NCBI GenBank assembly: GCA_018222985.1 | Contig: JAAEZG010000009.1 | Coordinates: 1-64,000, forward strand | Direction of reading: 5' to 3' | DNA from: Gammaproteobacteria bacterium | GTDB taxonomy: Bacteria; Pseudomonadota; Gammaproteobacteria; Enterobacterales; Alteromonadaceae | DNA length: 64,000 nucleotides | Shown: in pieces, positions 27,472-37,223 of the stretch | Layout: the number at the start of each line of letters is the position of its first letter | Numbering within the stretch: position 1 is the first letter of the stretch | Notes under the pieces: generated by a model | Databases searched by the model: none | Seen by the model: the letters and a program-made list of their open reading frames with translations, nothing else | Told to the model about the DNA's origin: nothing | Translations under genes and position numbers: made by a program

Positions 27472-27924
27472 TACAAATTTACCCAGAAATTACTGTGATC
27501 TACTTTAGCACCCAACATTTGTATATTGTGCGTGCGCATTTAGAAACTCGTCCAATTGACGGTTTTCGGTTCTTAACTTACTGATCAAGCAGGCATTCCT
27601 GACTTGAAAAGTCCCGAGTTAGCAAAGGCTATTTGAGAATGCTCAGTTACACTCTACCGAGCGCACAATATCCAACCTTCATTTTTTGTTATGTCACTGA
27701 CAGTAAACGACTTAAATACACAACACAACAACAAAACGCGTAATATTGCCGACGTGAATGTGCCGTGCACCGCTAGCAACACCCACACTGACGAATAACG
27801 GAACGGCTAGTCACTAGTTGGAGTAGGCTGAAAGTCAGAAGGTCCGCTGTTCGCTCTTAGCGGACCCTACTAATATTATCTGGCAATCTATTCTTAGTCA
27901 GTGCAGTCATGCGACAGCTGCTCA
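27472..27924. other. Upstream flank of the cassette array, no gene
   Basis: About 450 bases without a convincing gene. ACCCAAC (27510-27516) matches the other cassette cores and would be the entry boundary of the channel cassette. ATATTGTGCG (27523-27532) and its exact inverse CGCACAATAT (27662-27671) flank 129 bases, and ACATAAC on the minus strand at 27694-27688 could be an outer core, giving an unusual attI- or attC-like site. A perfect 8-bp hairpin GGTCCGCT/AGCGGACC lies at 27841-27866, downstream of the GFA gene, with no clear U-tract. Confidence 0.4.
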
Positions 27925-28323
27925 CTATGGCAACCTCTCGAATTCTGGCACATCACCTAAACCTGTAGCCCAAACAGCTTTGCTAGCTGTATAGATGTGA
28001 GCTGTTGGTGGCATAGAAACTTCCGTATCCAAACACCCAGCGGGAATGGCGAGCAGCCCCACCTCGTGAATGGTTGGCAATGCCGAACCGCAGAACTTAC
28101 AAAAACTTTTCTTGTGGCGAGTGCCTGGAAGCGTGAATGTAGTCACAGCATCTGAGCCTGCCAACCAAGTCAGCTTCGCTGAGTTCAAAAATAGATTTGC
28201 GGCATGAGCAGACCCGGTATCCTTTTGACAATGCTGACAATGACATAGGTAAAAGCCATCGAACTTCCCTACCACTTCAAATTTTGCATTCCCACACAAG
28301 CAAGAACCAGAATAATGAGTCAT
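27925..28323 (-). CDS. GFA family zinc-binding protein
   Basis: A 132-residue protein of the glutathione-dependent formaldehyde-activating (GFA/CENP-V) family: SCLCG near residue 7, CHCQHCQ near 27-33 and CKFCGS near 75-79 provide the zinc cysteines. Most bacterial members have no proven reaction. A TTG precedes the ATG at 28323; the ATG has GAGGAAA upstream and is used. It may belong to the accessory region beside the cassette array. Confidence 0.86.
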   Translation of the reverse strand: MTHYSGSCLCGNAKFEVVGKFDGFYLCHCQHCQKDTGSAHAANLFLNSAKLTWLAGSDAVTTFTLPGTRHKKSFCKFCGSALPTIHEVGLLAIPAGCLDTEVSMPPTAHIYTASKAVWATGLGDVPEFERLP

Positions 28324-28349
28324 CAAATTTTCCTCTGTAGCCTGCAGAG

Positions 28350-29156
28350 CTACTTTTCAGCCTTTTGCATCAACAACAAAAGCTCGCGAACCACTAATTC
28401 GGGTTCATCAATTTGCACAAAGTGGCCGCTTTTTTCAGTCAAAACCGATTTACCTTGCGGGAACGCATTGGCCCACTTTTGCCACAGCTCGCCCCACATT
28501 TTCCTTCCTCTATCGGTAAAGAACAAATTCGGTGGGTTTTCCATTTTTTTTACAGAAGTAATAACGGTTACGGGCATGTCTTTAATTTGAGGGTAGTCTG
28601 GTAACGGGCGTTTGCTCCAAAAGTCCAAATATTGGTTCGACATGCCCCGTTCCATATCGGCAAGTTTAATTTGAGCAATTTCTTCGTTGCCCTTTTCTAA
28701 GTCTATGGCGCGTAAAATATCCACATCGTGCTCAGACGAAGGATCTAACATCATCAAGGCTTTTATTTGTTCGGGGTATGCTGCTGCAAAGTCTCGAGCA
28801 ACGCTTCCGCCATAGGAATGAGCGACAAATATGACGGGTTGCTGAATACCTAGTTCAGTGAGCAACGTGCTAGCTAGGTCAGCATAATCTCGCGAGGTAA
28901 AATGCCGCTTGATTGCAGTTGAGTTACCATTACCAACGCGAGAATAGCGAATAACTTTTGCATGCTTTGATATTGTCTCGAACACAGGGTTCCAGTCCGA
29001 CATACCTGCGCTGCCACCGGCCTCTAGAAAAACAACGTCATGACCACTTCCGGCAATCTCATATTCCAGATCATAGCCCTTAACTTTCACAAAGCTGGGA
29101 TTAGCAAAAGCCATCACAGGAAATACAAGCCCTAAAAACATCCAACCTAACTTCAT
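28350..29156 (-). CDS. Exported alpha/beta hydrolase
   Basis: A 268-residue protein with a signal peptide (MKLGWMFLGLVFPVMAFA, cleavage about residue 18). Nucleophile Ser in AHSYGGS near 112-118, acid probably Asp in MLDPSSE or later, base His in KSGHFVQ near 246. The substrate is unknown. Its ATG overlaps the stop of the preceding regulator gene as TAATG, so the two proteins are made together and the hydrolase is the likely effector of that system. Confidence 0.87.
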   Translation of the reverse strand: MKLGWMFLGLVFPVMAFANPSFVKVKGYDLEYEIAGSGHDVVFLEAGGSAGMSDWNPVFETISKHAKVIRYSRVGNGNSTAIKRHFTSRDYADLASTLLTELGIQQPVIFVAHSYGGSVARDFAAAYPEQIKALMMLDPSSEHDVDILRAIDLEKGNEEIAQIKLADMERGMSNQYLDFWSKRPLPDYPQIKDMPVTVITSVKKMENPPNLFFTDRGRKMWGELWQKWANAFPQGKSVLTEKSGHFVQIDEPELVVRELLLLMQKAEK

Positions 29157-30853
29157 TATTTTTCCTTTACAAATAGCTCTAAAAACTTCAAGGCTATCGG
29201 GTTCTTTTCAATTTCGGCAACCACCAAGTTGTTGGTGTCATAACGCAGGCCGTCCGTGTTCCCCAGTGCGACTAAGGTGACGCCGCTGTCGGGTGCTTTG
29301 AGCAGTAGCCCAGCGTATGCATCTGGCCACCAACCACCGTGCCACACCAGTTTATGCCCCTGCCAGTTTTGCACAAACCAGCCGTACGCATATGGCATGG
29401 CATGGCCGTTTTTATCCAGAGCAGGCGTCCACATTTTTTCGCGCAAAGCAGCCGATAAAATACGTTCTTCATCTAACGCAATGGCATACTGCGCTAGTGC
29501 TTTTGCGCTCGCGATAACGCCAGAGCTGGCATTTAACTCGGTATTAGGCAGCACTGAGTTCTTTAGTCCATCTGCGTCTTCAGGCGCGTGACGAAACGGT
29601 GGCGCCAAATTTGTGAGCACGGCGCCGCCATCTGGGTCGCGCCAACCTGCTGCTATATGTTCAAGATTCGCGGGTTTAATAACGTACTTCTTCACCCAGT
29701 AGCGCCAGCTTTTATTAGTATTCTCTTCCACCCAGTTCGATAGCCGACCAAACACGATGGGGTTATAAAAAAACTGGCTGCCTGGCTCGCCATTTACCTG
29801 GTGTTGCAGAACCTGACGTAATGAAATGGGTTGATCACATTTCATTGCCGGCACTTCATATCCATTATCTAGCGTGCCCCCGCCAAAAATGTTCCCGCTC
29901 GTTGTTAACCACTGGCAACGTCTGCCCCAGTCGCTCAACGTTGTGAAGTCAGCATCAAGGTTAATATGACCATCGGCTTCCATGGCTAACAGCGTTGCAC
30001 CGGTGAATGTTTTTGTAATAGATGCCGCTAAATATGAAGTGTCTTCGGTGGTTGCTTCTTCGGCATCATGATCTTGAAACCCAATGCTCTCGAGCATAAT
30101 AATTTCACCGTTTTTCACTACGGCAACCGACAAACTCGGAATTTTGTTCTGTACCCGAATATCACGAAGATAAGACTGGAATTCTGTTATTGCTTCGCTG
30201 TTACTGTCAGCGCTTGCTGAAGCGTCAAAAGTGGCCCCAATCGCAATTACACCGGCTAACAAATAGCTGCTACTAACAAATGGCTTTTTCGTTTTAGCAC
30301 GCCCCATAAATGGAATGCTTGGGTAAAAGCATTTTTTAGTATTGAGCACACTAATAATATTCGCCAACATAACCAAAGCCGCAAACGGTAGCACCGTTAA
30401 AAACAACAAAAAGCCATAGCCTTGAATAGTAAGTAGTGCGGCAAAAGCGATGATATAAACCAGTGTCATGGTTATTTGAAAATTGATAACGCTGCGCCCA
30501 TGCGCGTCATAGAGTGGATTGTCCTCGCGTTTATGAATCCATAAAAACAAGGGCACAAGAATGTTTAAAAACGGCACCATAAAGCCAATAAACGGCGTCG
30601 CATGAATTAACAACAACCACTTGATTTGAATACTTTCTTCTTTTGGATTTTCAAGCTGCAGCAAATCATCAACATCAATGTCGAGCGCTGCGGCTAATAG
30701 CTTGACAGTTCGTAAGTGCGGAGTTGCTTCATTTTTTTCTAGGCGTTGAATAGTGCGAACGGTCACACCTGTGCGGTCAGCCAATTGCTCCTGCGACAAA
30801 CCTTTTAATTTGCGCTGATAAACTAAACGTTCGGCCAGTTCTGTGTTTTTCAT
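29156..30853 (-). CDS. Membrane regulator: XRE HTH + DUF4870-like membrane domain + serine beta-lactamase-like domain
   Basis: A 565-residue three-part protein. Residues 1-65 are an XRE helix-turn-helix (LSQEQLADRTGVTVRTIQRLE). Residues about 75-172 are hydrophobic and resemble DUF4870. A further helix lies near 196-211, followed by a beta-lactamase/serine-hydrolase domain (about 220-560) with Ser278 and Lys281 (SITK), a Tyr in FFYNP (usually YxN) and HGG near 500. A plausible topology puts the HTH in the cytoplasm and the hydrolase domain in the periplasm, so it could sense an external ligand and act on DNA directly. Coupled to a secreted hydrolase. Confidence 0.85.
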   Translation of the reverse strand: MKNTELAERLVYQRKLKGLSQEQLADRTGVTVRTIQRLEKNEATPHLRTVKLLAAALDIDVDDLLQLENPKEESIQIKWLLLIHATPFIGFMVPFLNILVPLFLWIHKREDNPLYDAHGRSVINFQITMTLVYIIAFAALLTIQGYGFLLFLTVLPFAALVMLANIISVLNTKKCFYPSIPFMGRAKTKKPFVSSSYLLAGVIAIGATFDASASADSNSEAITEFQSYLRDIRVQNKIPSLSVAVVKNGEIIMLESIGFQDHDAEEATTEDTSYLAASITKTFTGATLLAMEADGHINLDADFTTLSDWGRRCQWLTTSGNIFGGGTLDNGYEVPAMKCDQPISLRQVLQHQVNGEPGSQFFYNPIVFGRLSNWVEENTNKSWRYWVKKYVIKPANLEHIAAGWRDPDGGAVLTNLAPPFRHAPEDADGLKNSVLPNTELNASSGVIASAKALAQYAIALDEERILSAALREKMWTPALDKNGHAMPYAYGWFVQNWQGHKLVWHGGWWPDAYAGLLLKAPDSGVTLVALGNTDGLRYDTNNLVVAEIEKNPIALKFLELFVKEK

Positions 30854-30920
30854 TATTTATGTCAGCTCTATTGCGAAAATGTTGATGAACATCGTATCCA
30901 ATAGTACCTGACACCGTTAC

Positions 30921-30934
30921 GACATTGTAATGTC
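30921..30934. promoter_or_regulatory. Candidate operator upstream of the XRE fusion gene
   Basis: GACATT-GT-AATGTC is a perfect 6-bp inverted repeat with a two-base centre, 68 bases upstream of the regulator's ATG. A second inverted repeat, ATGTT-GATG-AACAT, lies at 30879-30892. Either could bind the XRE domain; no assay exists in the sequence. Confidence 0.45.
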
Positions 30935-30972
30935 ATGTTCATGCCATTTGCTTAAATACCGGAAACTAGTAT

Positions 30973-31569
30973 TCAATTGGTGATTTCGCGCCAGCGATAA
31001 AACTGCCGATGAGCTAAGGCAAGCAATTCATTGTCTTCAGCAGTGTCGCCATAAGCGTAGACGGTGTCGTAATCACTTATATTTACATGCGCTTTCACTC
31101 GCTCAGCTTTCATCGGGCCAGAACAATCGCCACGAAGGTAGCGCCCTGTTAAACGGCCAGCATTGTCTTCTAGTTCAGGCGCTATAAGCTCGATGTCCAT
31201 CAATTCACACCACGGCTGTAAATAAACCGCCAACGATGCTGAAACGACCACAATGCGGTCACCACGGGCTTTGTGCCACTGAATACACTCAAGGGCTTCT
31301 GGGCGGAGTACGGTAGGAAGATATTTTTCTGCGTGGGTACGGCCTTGCGCTTCAATAAGTCGCGTTGGCACACCTCGAAAGCCAACTTTTATAATTTTCT
31401 GCCGCATGTTTGAGGGCGAAACTAAACCCAAGCGGTATCCCAAAATACTGGGGGCCAAAATTATTCGGCCCCACTTTTGTCGGCGCTTGGGTATCGCGGT
31501 TTTTACAAACTGCGTAAAGGTATCTTGGTGAGTTATGGTGCCGTCAAAATCAAATAGTGCAATATCCAT
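30973..31569 (-). CDS. HAD-IB family phosphatase (SerB-like)
   Basis: A 198-residue HAD-superfamily hydrolase: nucleophile Asp7 in DFDGTIT (DxDGT), motif II Ser in VVSASL, a conserved Lys (MKAERVK) and motif IV GDTAEDNE. The small size and SAS pattern fit HAD-IB, which contains phosphoserine-type phosphatases and phosphatidylglycerophosphate-like enzymes. It is separated from rhlE by 28 bases on the same strand. Confidence 0.87.
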   Translation of the reverse strand: MDIALFDFDGTITHQDTFTQFVKTAIPKRRQKWGRIILAPSILGYRLGLVSPSNMRQKIIKVGFRGVPTRLIEAQGRTHAEKYLPTVLRPEALECIQWHKARGDRIVVVSASLAVYLQPWCELMDIELIAPELEDNAGRLTGRYLRGDCSGPMKAERVKAHVNISDYDTVYAYGDTAEDNELLALAHRQFYRWREITN

Positions 31570-31597
31570 ATCCGCCCTTACTCACGCACCCACTCGA

Positions 31598-32896
31598 TTA
31601 ATCGCGGCCGCGGTTGCGGTTCGGGCTTTTACGTGCGCCATCACGGCGCTTACCGTCGCCTGAAGGCTTGTTACCGCTTGGCTTGTTGCCACCACCTTGC
31701 GGTTTACGCCCAGCACGCGGTGGCCGTGGCGTTTTCTTCGGTGGTGGCGTTTTGCCGTTGAGTACCACATCGGCAAAGCCTTCCAACTTGTGGCGTTCAA
31801 TGGGCTGGCCAATAAGCTTCTCAATCGCTTTAAGCGTTCTGAATTCTTCGTCCATGACCAACGAAATAGCGTGCCCCACCTGCCCTGCGCGGCCAGTACG
31901 GCCAATGCGGTGCACATAGTCTTCAGGCACTTGCGGAAGGTCATAGTTAATCACATACGGCAGTTTTTCAATATCCAAACCGCGCGCAGCAATGTCAGTA
32001 GCAACCAACACCTGCACCTTGCTGGCTTTAAAATCGGCTAGCGCTTTGGTGCGCGCGCCTTGGCTTTTGTTGCCGTGAATTGCGGCCGCTAAAAAGCCGT
32101 CGCCATCTAATTGCTTCACCAAACGGTTGGCGCCGTGCTTAGTGCGCGAAAAGACAATCACTTGTGGCAAATTCAAGTTACGTAAAATTTGCATCAACAT
32201 GCGTGGCTTCTGACTCTTGTCAGCCGCGTACATGATTTGATCAATACGCTCAGCAGTGGCATTCGGTGGTGCTACGGAAATTTCTACTGGGTCGTTCACC
32301 AAGCCCTTGGCCAACGCGCGAATGTCATTTGAAAACGTGGCCGAGAACATGAGCGTCTGGCGCTTGGCTGGTAGCAACTTAATAATTTTCTTAATGTCGT
32401 GAATAAAGCCCATGTCGAGCATGCGGTCGGCTTCATCAAGCACTAACATTTCAAGTTTCGGAAAACGAATGGCGTTTTGCTGGTACAAATCAAGCAAGCG
32501 GCCTGGGGTCGCCACCAAAATATCAACACCTTTTCGCAGCTTCATCATTTGCGGGTTAATCTTCACCCCGCCAAACACTACGGCGTAATTCATCGGCAAG
32601 CCAGAGCCGTAATTCATGACGCTTTCGCCGACTTGCGCAGCAAGCTCGCGGGTTGGCGTTAAAATCAGCACGCGCGCGGTATTTGCGGTGGCGCGCTCAT
32701 TGTCTTTGAGCATTTCTAAAATCGGTAAGGTAAAACCAGCGGTTTTACCCGTGCCTGTTTGCGCAGCCGCCATCACGTCTTTGCCAGCCAATACGGCCGG
32801 AATTGCTTGCGCTTGAATAGGAGTTGGTTCGGTGTAACCTTGACGGGTAAGGGCGGTGAGTATTTCAGGGCAAAGTCCGAGTTCAGAAAAAGTCAT
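31598..32896 (-). CDS. rhlE: DEAD-box ATP-dependent RNA helicase RhlE
   Basis: A 432-residue DEAD-box helicase. Q motif (TEPTPIQ), Walker A AQTGTGKT near 44-51, DEAD near 152, SAT, and [10 protein letters not shown]. The tail after about residue 375 is Lys/Arg/Pro/Gly-rich (PPKKTPRPP and similar), which is typical of RhlE and binds RNA nonspecifically. It acts in ribosome assembly and mRNA decay, especially in the cold. Confidence 0.93.
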   Translation of the reverse strand: MTFSELGLCPEILTALTRQGYTEPTPIQAQAIPAVLAGKDVMAAAQTGTGKTAGFTLPILEMLKDNERATANTARVLILTPTRELAAQVGESVMNYGSGLPMNYAVVFGGVKINPQMMKLRKGVDILVATPGRLLDLYQQNAIRFPKLEMLVLDEADRMLDMGFIHDIKKIIKLLPAKRQTLMFSATFSNDIRALAKGLVNDPVEISVAPPNATAERIDQIMYAADKSQKPRMLMQILRNLNLPQVIVFSRTKHGANRLVKQLDGDGFLAAAIHGNKSQGARTKALADFKASKVQVLVATDIAARGLDIEKLPYVINYDLPQVPEDYVHRIGRTGRAGQVGHAISLVMDEEFRTLKAIEKLIGQPIERHKLEGFADVVLNGKTPPPKKTPRPPRAGRKPQGGGNKPSGNKPSGDGKRRDGARKSPNRNRGRD

Positions 32897-33075
32897 GTAT
32901 AAATGGGCATCTCAATTGTGATTAGAGTGTGCATTCTACCCTAGTGCGGGGGTTAGCAACAGGTTGAGTTTCGCAATGCTCGATACAACTGACAATTTAA
33001 CGCAATTTCAGCCCACTTAGGCTTTACTTGCCCCCCCAAATAAACCACACTTTAACCATCACAAAATCATAAAAA

Positions 33076-33101
33076 TCGCGACGCCTTCCCTTACGTCGCG
33101 A
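33076..33101. promoter_or_regulatory. Hairpin between rhlE and hsdM
   Basis: TCGCGACG (33076-33083) and CGTCGCGA (33094-33101) form a perfect 8-bp stem with a 10-base loop, followed by ACTCGTTTTT. No plus-strand gene precedes it, so it may be an attenuator or protein-binding site in the hsd leader, 34 bases before the start codon. Confidence 0.45.
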
Positions 33102-33134
33102 ACTCGTTTTTAACGGACTAAAACAGGAAAAATA

Positions 33135-34703
33135 ATGACAAGTACCCAACAGCGCGCCGCGCTTCAGCGCCAAATTTGGCAGATTGCCAACGACGTTCGT
33201 GGCTCAGTAGACGGCTGGGATTTTAAGCAGTATGTACTCGGTACCTTGTTCTATCGCTTTATCAGCGAAAACTTCGCCAGCTACATTGAAGCCGGTGACG
33301 AAAGTATTAATTATGCAGCGCTTGATGACTCGGTAATTACCGACGACATCAAAGACGATGCCATTAAAACCAAAGGCTATTTCATTTACCCAAGTCAGTT
33401 ATTCGTAAACGTTGCCAAAACCGCGAACAACAACGAGAGCCTGAACACCGACCTTGCCCGCATCTTTGGCGAAATTGAAAACTCCGCCAATGGCTATGCA
33501 TCCGAAGATGACATTAAAGGCTTGTTCGCAGACTTCGACACCACCAGCAACCGCTTGGGTAATACCGTCAAAGACAAAAACCTACGTTTAGCGGCGGTAT
33601 TAAAGGGCGTAGCCGGGTTAGACTTCGGTAACTTCGAAGACAACCAAATCGATCTGTTCGGCGATGCCTACGAATTTCTTATTTCAAATTATGCAGCGAA
33701 TGCCGGGAAATCAGGTGGGGAGTTCTTCACGCCACAACATGTATCGAAGCTGATTGCATTACTGGCGATTCATGGACAAACCAGCATCAATAAAATCTAT
33801 GACCCGGCAGCGGGTTCGGGTTCTTTGCTGATGCAGGCGAGAAAGCACATCGACGTACATCGTATTGAAGATGGTTACTTCGGGCAGGAGATTAATCACA
33901 CCACGTACAACCTTGCCCGTATGAACATGTTCTTGCACAACATTAACTACGACAAGTTCAATATCCAGTTAGGAAACACGCTCACTAACCCACATTTTCT
34001 GGATGACAAGCCGTTTGATGCCATTGTTTCTAACCCACCCTACTCGGTGAAGTGGATAGGCAGCGATGACCCCACGTTGATTAATGACGAGCGTTTTGCC
34101 CCTGCAGGCGTACTAGCCCCCAAATCAAAAGCTGACTTTGCCTTTGTGTTGCACGCACTCAGTTACCTTTCAAGCAAAGGCCGTGCAGCCATTGTTTGTT
34201 TCCCCGGTATTTTCTATCGCGGCGGTGCTGAGCAGAAAATTCGTAAGTACCTCGTGGATAACAACTACGTTGAAACCGTGATTTCGTTAGCGCCAAACTT
34301 GTTCTTTGGTACCACGATTGCCGTCAACATTTTGGTGCTCTCCAAGCATAAGCAAGATACTTCCGTGCAATTCATCGATGCCAGTGGTTTATTCAAGAAA
34401 GAAACTAACAACAACACCCTTACGGATAACGACGACCCAAATGATCCGGGGCACATTCAACAGATAATGGCAGCATTCTCTAGCAAAGAGGAAATTCCGC
34501 ACTTTTCTCGCTCTGTTCCATACGAAGAAGTTGCTAAAGACTACAATCTCTCCGTCAGTAGTTATGTTGAAGCCAAAGACAATCGCGAAGTTATCGACAT
34601 CACCGAACTCAACGCAGAGCTGAAAACCACCGTTGCCAAGATTGACCAATTGCGTGCGGATATCGATGCGATTGTGGCGGAGATTGAGGGAGTAGGTGAA
34701 TGA
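33135..34703 (+). CDS. hsdM: Type I restriction-modification methyltransferase subunit
   Basis: A 522-residue adenine-N6 methyltransferase subunit. SAM motif DPAAGSGS (223-230), catalytic NPPY (300-303), N-terminal helical domain ending at [13 protein letters not shown], and a C-terminal coiled part. It modifies and, with HsdR and HsdS, cuts DNA at a bipartite site. AGGA precedes the ATG. The hsdS start overlaps its stop as ATGA. Confidence 0.96.
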   Translation: MTSTQQRAALQRQIWQIANDVRGSVDGWDFKQYVLGTLFYRFISENFASYIEAGDESINYAALDDSVITDDIKDDAIKTKGYFIYPSQLFVNVAKTANNNESLNTDLARIFGEIENSANGYASEDDIKGLFADFDTTSNRLGNTVKDKNLRLAAVLKGVAGLDFGNFEDNQIDLFGDAYEFLISNYAANAGKSGGEFFTPQHVSKLIALLAIHGQTSINKIYDPAAGSGSLLMQARKHIDVHRIEDGYFGQEINHTTYNLARMNMFLHNINYDKFNIQLGNTLTNPHFLDDKPFDAIVSNPPYSVKWIGSDDPTLINDERFAPAGVLAPKSKADFAFVLHALSYLSSKGRAAIVCFPGIFYRGGAEQKIRKYLVDNNYVETVISLAPNLFFGTTIAVNILVLSKHKQDTSVQFIDASGLFKKETNNNTLTDNDDPNDPGHIQQIMAAFSSKEEIPHFSRSVPYEEVAKDYNLSVSSYVEAKDNREVIDITELNAELKTTVAKIDQLRADIDAIVAEIEGVGE

Positions 34704-35911
34704 ATGGTAATCACTTTATGAGTAAACTACTTGATGGTGTCGACGTGGAGTGGAAACCATTAGGTGATGTTGTGACGGTAAAAACAGGAGGTGCGGTTAA
34801 TAAGCAAAAAATTTCCGATAACCCAGGTCCTTACGCGGTGATAAATAGTGGTCGTGAACCGCTCGGTTTTATTAATGACTGGAACACTGAAAATGACCCG
34901 ATAGGAATCACTTCTCGAGGCGCAGGTGTTGGCTCTATAACTTGGCAAGAGGGACGGTATTTTCGTGGAAACTTGAACTATGCAGTGACTATTAAGCCCG
35001 AGGAAAAAGTCCAAGTTAGATATCTTTATCATTTATTGCTTCAAATGCAGTCTGAAATACAGGCATTGTGTACATTTGACGGAATTCCGGCGCTGAATGC
35101 AGGCAATCTCAAAGAGCTTAAAATCCCAATCCCATACCCTGAAAATCCAGATAGGTCGCTACAAATCCAAGCGGAAATCGTCCGAATCTTGGACGCCTTT
35201 ACCAAGCTCACCGCCGAGCTCACCGCCGAGCTTAGCGCACGCAAAAAACAATACAACTACTATCGCGATAAATTGCTCAGCTTTGAAGACTGCGAGGTGG
35301 AGTGGAAGCGTTTGGGGGCTGAGGATATTGGAAAGTTTATCCGCGGTGGTGGTTTACAGAAAAAGGATTTCACTGAAACTGGTGTTGGATGTATTCACTA
35401 TGGGCAAATTTATACGCACTATGGTACATATGCGAATACAACAAAAACTTGTGTTTCTGAAGCATTTGCGCAGAAAGCAAAGAAAGCACACAGCGGCGAT
35501 TTAGTAATTGCAACAACAAGTGAAAATGATGACGACGTTTGCAAAGCGGTTGCTTGGCTTGGAAGTGAGGATATTGCGGTCAGCAGTGATGCGTGTATTT
35601 ACCGGCATAATCTAAATCCGAAATATGTGTCTTATTTCTTTCAGACCGAACATTTTCAAAAACAAAAACGTCCATTTATAACTGGCACGAAAGTAAGACG
35701 AGTTAATGCTGATAACCTTGCGAAAATCCTGATACCGGTGCCACGTATGCAAGAGCAAGAACGAATTGTATCTATTCTCGACAAATTCGACGCCCTAACC
35801 AACTCCATCGCCGATGGCCTTCCGCGTGAAATTAAGCTGCGCCAGAAGCAGTACGAGTATTACCGTGACATGCTGTTGAGTTTCCCTAAAGTTGAAGAGG
35901 GAGATACGTGA
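34700..35911 (+). CDS. hsdS: Type I restriction-modification specificity subunit
   Basis: A 403-residue subunit with two target-recognition domains (about 17-150 and 196-360), each followed by a conserved helix: [15 protein letters not shown]...[17 protein letters not shown], and later [18 protein letters not shown]...[14 protein letters not shown]. The helices measure the distance between the two half-sites. The duplicated TAELTAELS unit within the first spacer helix is of the kind that can vary in copy number and so change specificity. Overlaps hsdM by four bases. Confidence 0.95.
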   Translation: MNGNHFMSKLLDGVDVEWKPLGDVVTVKTGGAVNKQKISDNPGPYAVINSGREPLGFINDWNTENDPIGITSRGAGVGSITWQEGRYFRGNLNYAVTIKPEEKVQVRYLYHLLLQMQSEIQALCTFDGIPALNAGNLKELKIPIPYPENPDRSLQIQAEIVRILDAFTKLTAELTAELSARKKQYNYYRDKLLSFEDCEVEWKRLGAEDIGKFIRGGGLQKKDFTETGVGCIHYGQIYTHYGTYANTTKTCVSEAFAQKAKKAHSGDLVIATTSENDDDVCKAVAWLGSEDIAVSSDACIYRHNLNPKYVSYFFQTEHFQKQKRPFITGTKVRRVNADNLAKILIPVPRMQEQERIVSILDKFDALTNSIADGLPREIKLRQKQYEYYRDMLLSFPKVEEGDT

Positions 35912-35912
35912 A

Positions 35913-37223
35913 ATGGGAATGACGCTGGCCGAAATTGCTGAGCAGCTGAGCTCGCCAAAGACAGTAAGAAAAACTGTCCCCGACACGACTAGGGAAATTG
36001 ATGAAGTTAAACCGGTTCCGAAGGTACAACTGATCTACGCTTTCAATGGTACAGGCAAAACCCGTTTGTCGCGAGAGCTTAAACAGCTGATTGACCCCAA
36101 GTCTGACATAGATTCTGACACAGATGATAAAGACGATACGGACGAGCTATCACGTAAGAAAATTCTCTATTACAGTGCTTTTACCGAAGACTTGTTCTAT
36201 TGGGATAACGATCTGGAAGAAGATGCTGAACCCAAGCTTATCATTCAGCCTAATACCTTCACTGATTGGGTTCTGAAGGACCAAGGTCAGGATATGAACG
36301 TCATCACTACGTTTCAACGTTATACTAATGATAAGCTCACGCCTCGATTTAATATAGAGCGAAAAGAAAAGGTTGAAAACAAAAGCGGTGATGAAGTAGA
36401 TATTACGATTAAAGCTTTCTCAGAAGTCACCTTTTCGATTGAGAGTGGTGATGCTGAACACTCGGGATCCTTAAAAATCTCAAAGGGTGAAGAAAGTAAC
36501 TTTATCTGGAGTCTCTTTTTCTCATTGCTTGAGCAAGCTATTTCTACGTTGAACGATATTCAACCTGACTATCCTGAATCCACTCCATTTGACAGCTTAG
36601 AATATGTATTTATTGATGATCCGGTTAGCTCTCTAGACGATAACCACTTGATTCAATTGGCGGTGGATTTAGCGCAACTAATAAAATCAAATAAATCCAG
36701 TATCAATTTCATTATTACGACGCATAACCCACTTTTCTTCAACGTGCTTTGCAATGAGTTCGGTAGCGATGAGAAGACGGAGCGCTATCGATGGAGATCA
36801 AAGTGGTTTAAAAAGTTCCTTTTGGAGAAAAATGAGGATGGAAGTCTCGAACTAAAGGGGCAACCAAATGATTCTCCGTTTGCATATCACCTTCACCTGA
36901 TATCGCAGCTTGAAGAAGCAATAGAGAGCGGACAAATTGAAAAATATCATTTTAACCTTTTACGAAACCTTCTCGAAAAGACGGCAACTTTTCTTGGCTA
37001 TAAAAGATGGGAGCACCTTCTGCCACGAGAGAATGATGGCTTACCTAACCCGTACGCAAAAAGAATTATAAACTTATCAAGTCACTCCAAACATGCTGCA
37101 GACGAAGCTCAGCCGTTAAAGCCGGAAGAAAAGAAAGCTCTCGAAGGCTTGGTTAAGCATATTGTTGAACAACATCGATTTGGGCCGCAAAAGCCTCTAA
37201 AGCAAGGAGGCTTACATGAATAA
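35913..37223 (+). CDS. PrrC/RloC-like ATPase, candidate anticodon nuclease
   Basis: A 436-residue protein. Residues about 35-70 hold Walker A (FNGTGKT, ending at Thr50); Walker B and a D-loop, [10 protein letters not shown], lie at about 234-243; NFIITTHN serves as the switch His. The C-terminal part has Arg351-x3-Glu355 and His391/His394, the spacing pattern of the anticodon-nuclease triad of PrrC and RloC (Arg-x3-Glu-His). Gene order hsdM-hsdS-this-hsdR equals the prr locus. It starts at ATG 35913, two bases after the hsdS stop; a TTG inside hsdS is a worse start. Nuclease activity is inferred only. Confidence 0.68.
   Translation: MGMTLAEIAEQLSSPKTVRKTVPDTTREIDEVKPVPKVQLIYAFNGTGKTRLSRELKQLIDPKSDIDSDTDDKDDTDELSRKKILYYSAFTEDLFYWDNDLEEDAEPKLIIQPNTFTDWVLKDQGQDMNVITTFQRYTNDKLTPRFNIERKEKVENKSGDEVDITIKAFSEVTFSIESGDAEHSGSLKISKGEESNFIWSLFFSLLEQAISTLNDIQPDYPESTPFDSLEYVFIDDPVSSLDDNHLIQLAVDLAQLIKSNKSSINFIITTHNPLFFNVLCNEFGSDEKTERYRWRSKWFKKFLLEKNEDGSLELKGQPNDSPFAYHLHLISQLEEAIESGQIEKYHFNLLRNLLEKTATFLGYKRWEHLLPRENDGLPNPYAKRIINLSSHSKHAADEAQPLKPEEKKALEGLVKHIVEQHRFGPQKPLKQGGLHE

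Larger units (their letters stand above)
23926..27516 (-). mobile_element. Integron-type gene cassette array without a visible integrase
   Basis: Six segments oriented on the minus strand each end in an attC-like site (cores near 26916/27031, 26461/26574, 26022/26135, 25135/25212, 24479/24556, 23926/24009). Sites a-c are 114-116 bases and closely alike; d-f are 78-84 bases. All well-preserved sites have complementary 7-base cores, a 3-base unpaired spacer, inner arms that pair, and one extra base in the same arm, which also fixes the minus orientation. Genes stop inside or within a few bases of the cores. No intI gene is in the window. Confidence 0.82.

Noticed and set aside
31582..31944. A 120-codon frame within rhlE
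   Set aside because: It lies in another frame of the basic, repetitive rhlE tail and has no independent support.
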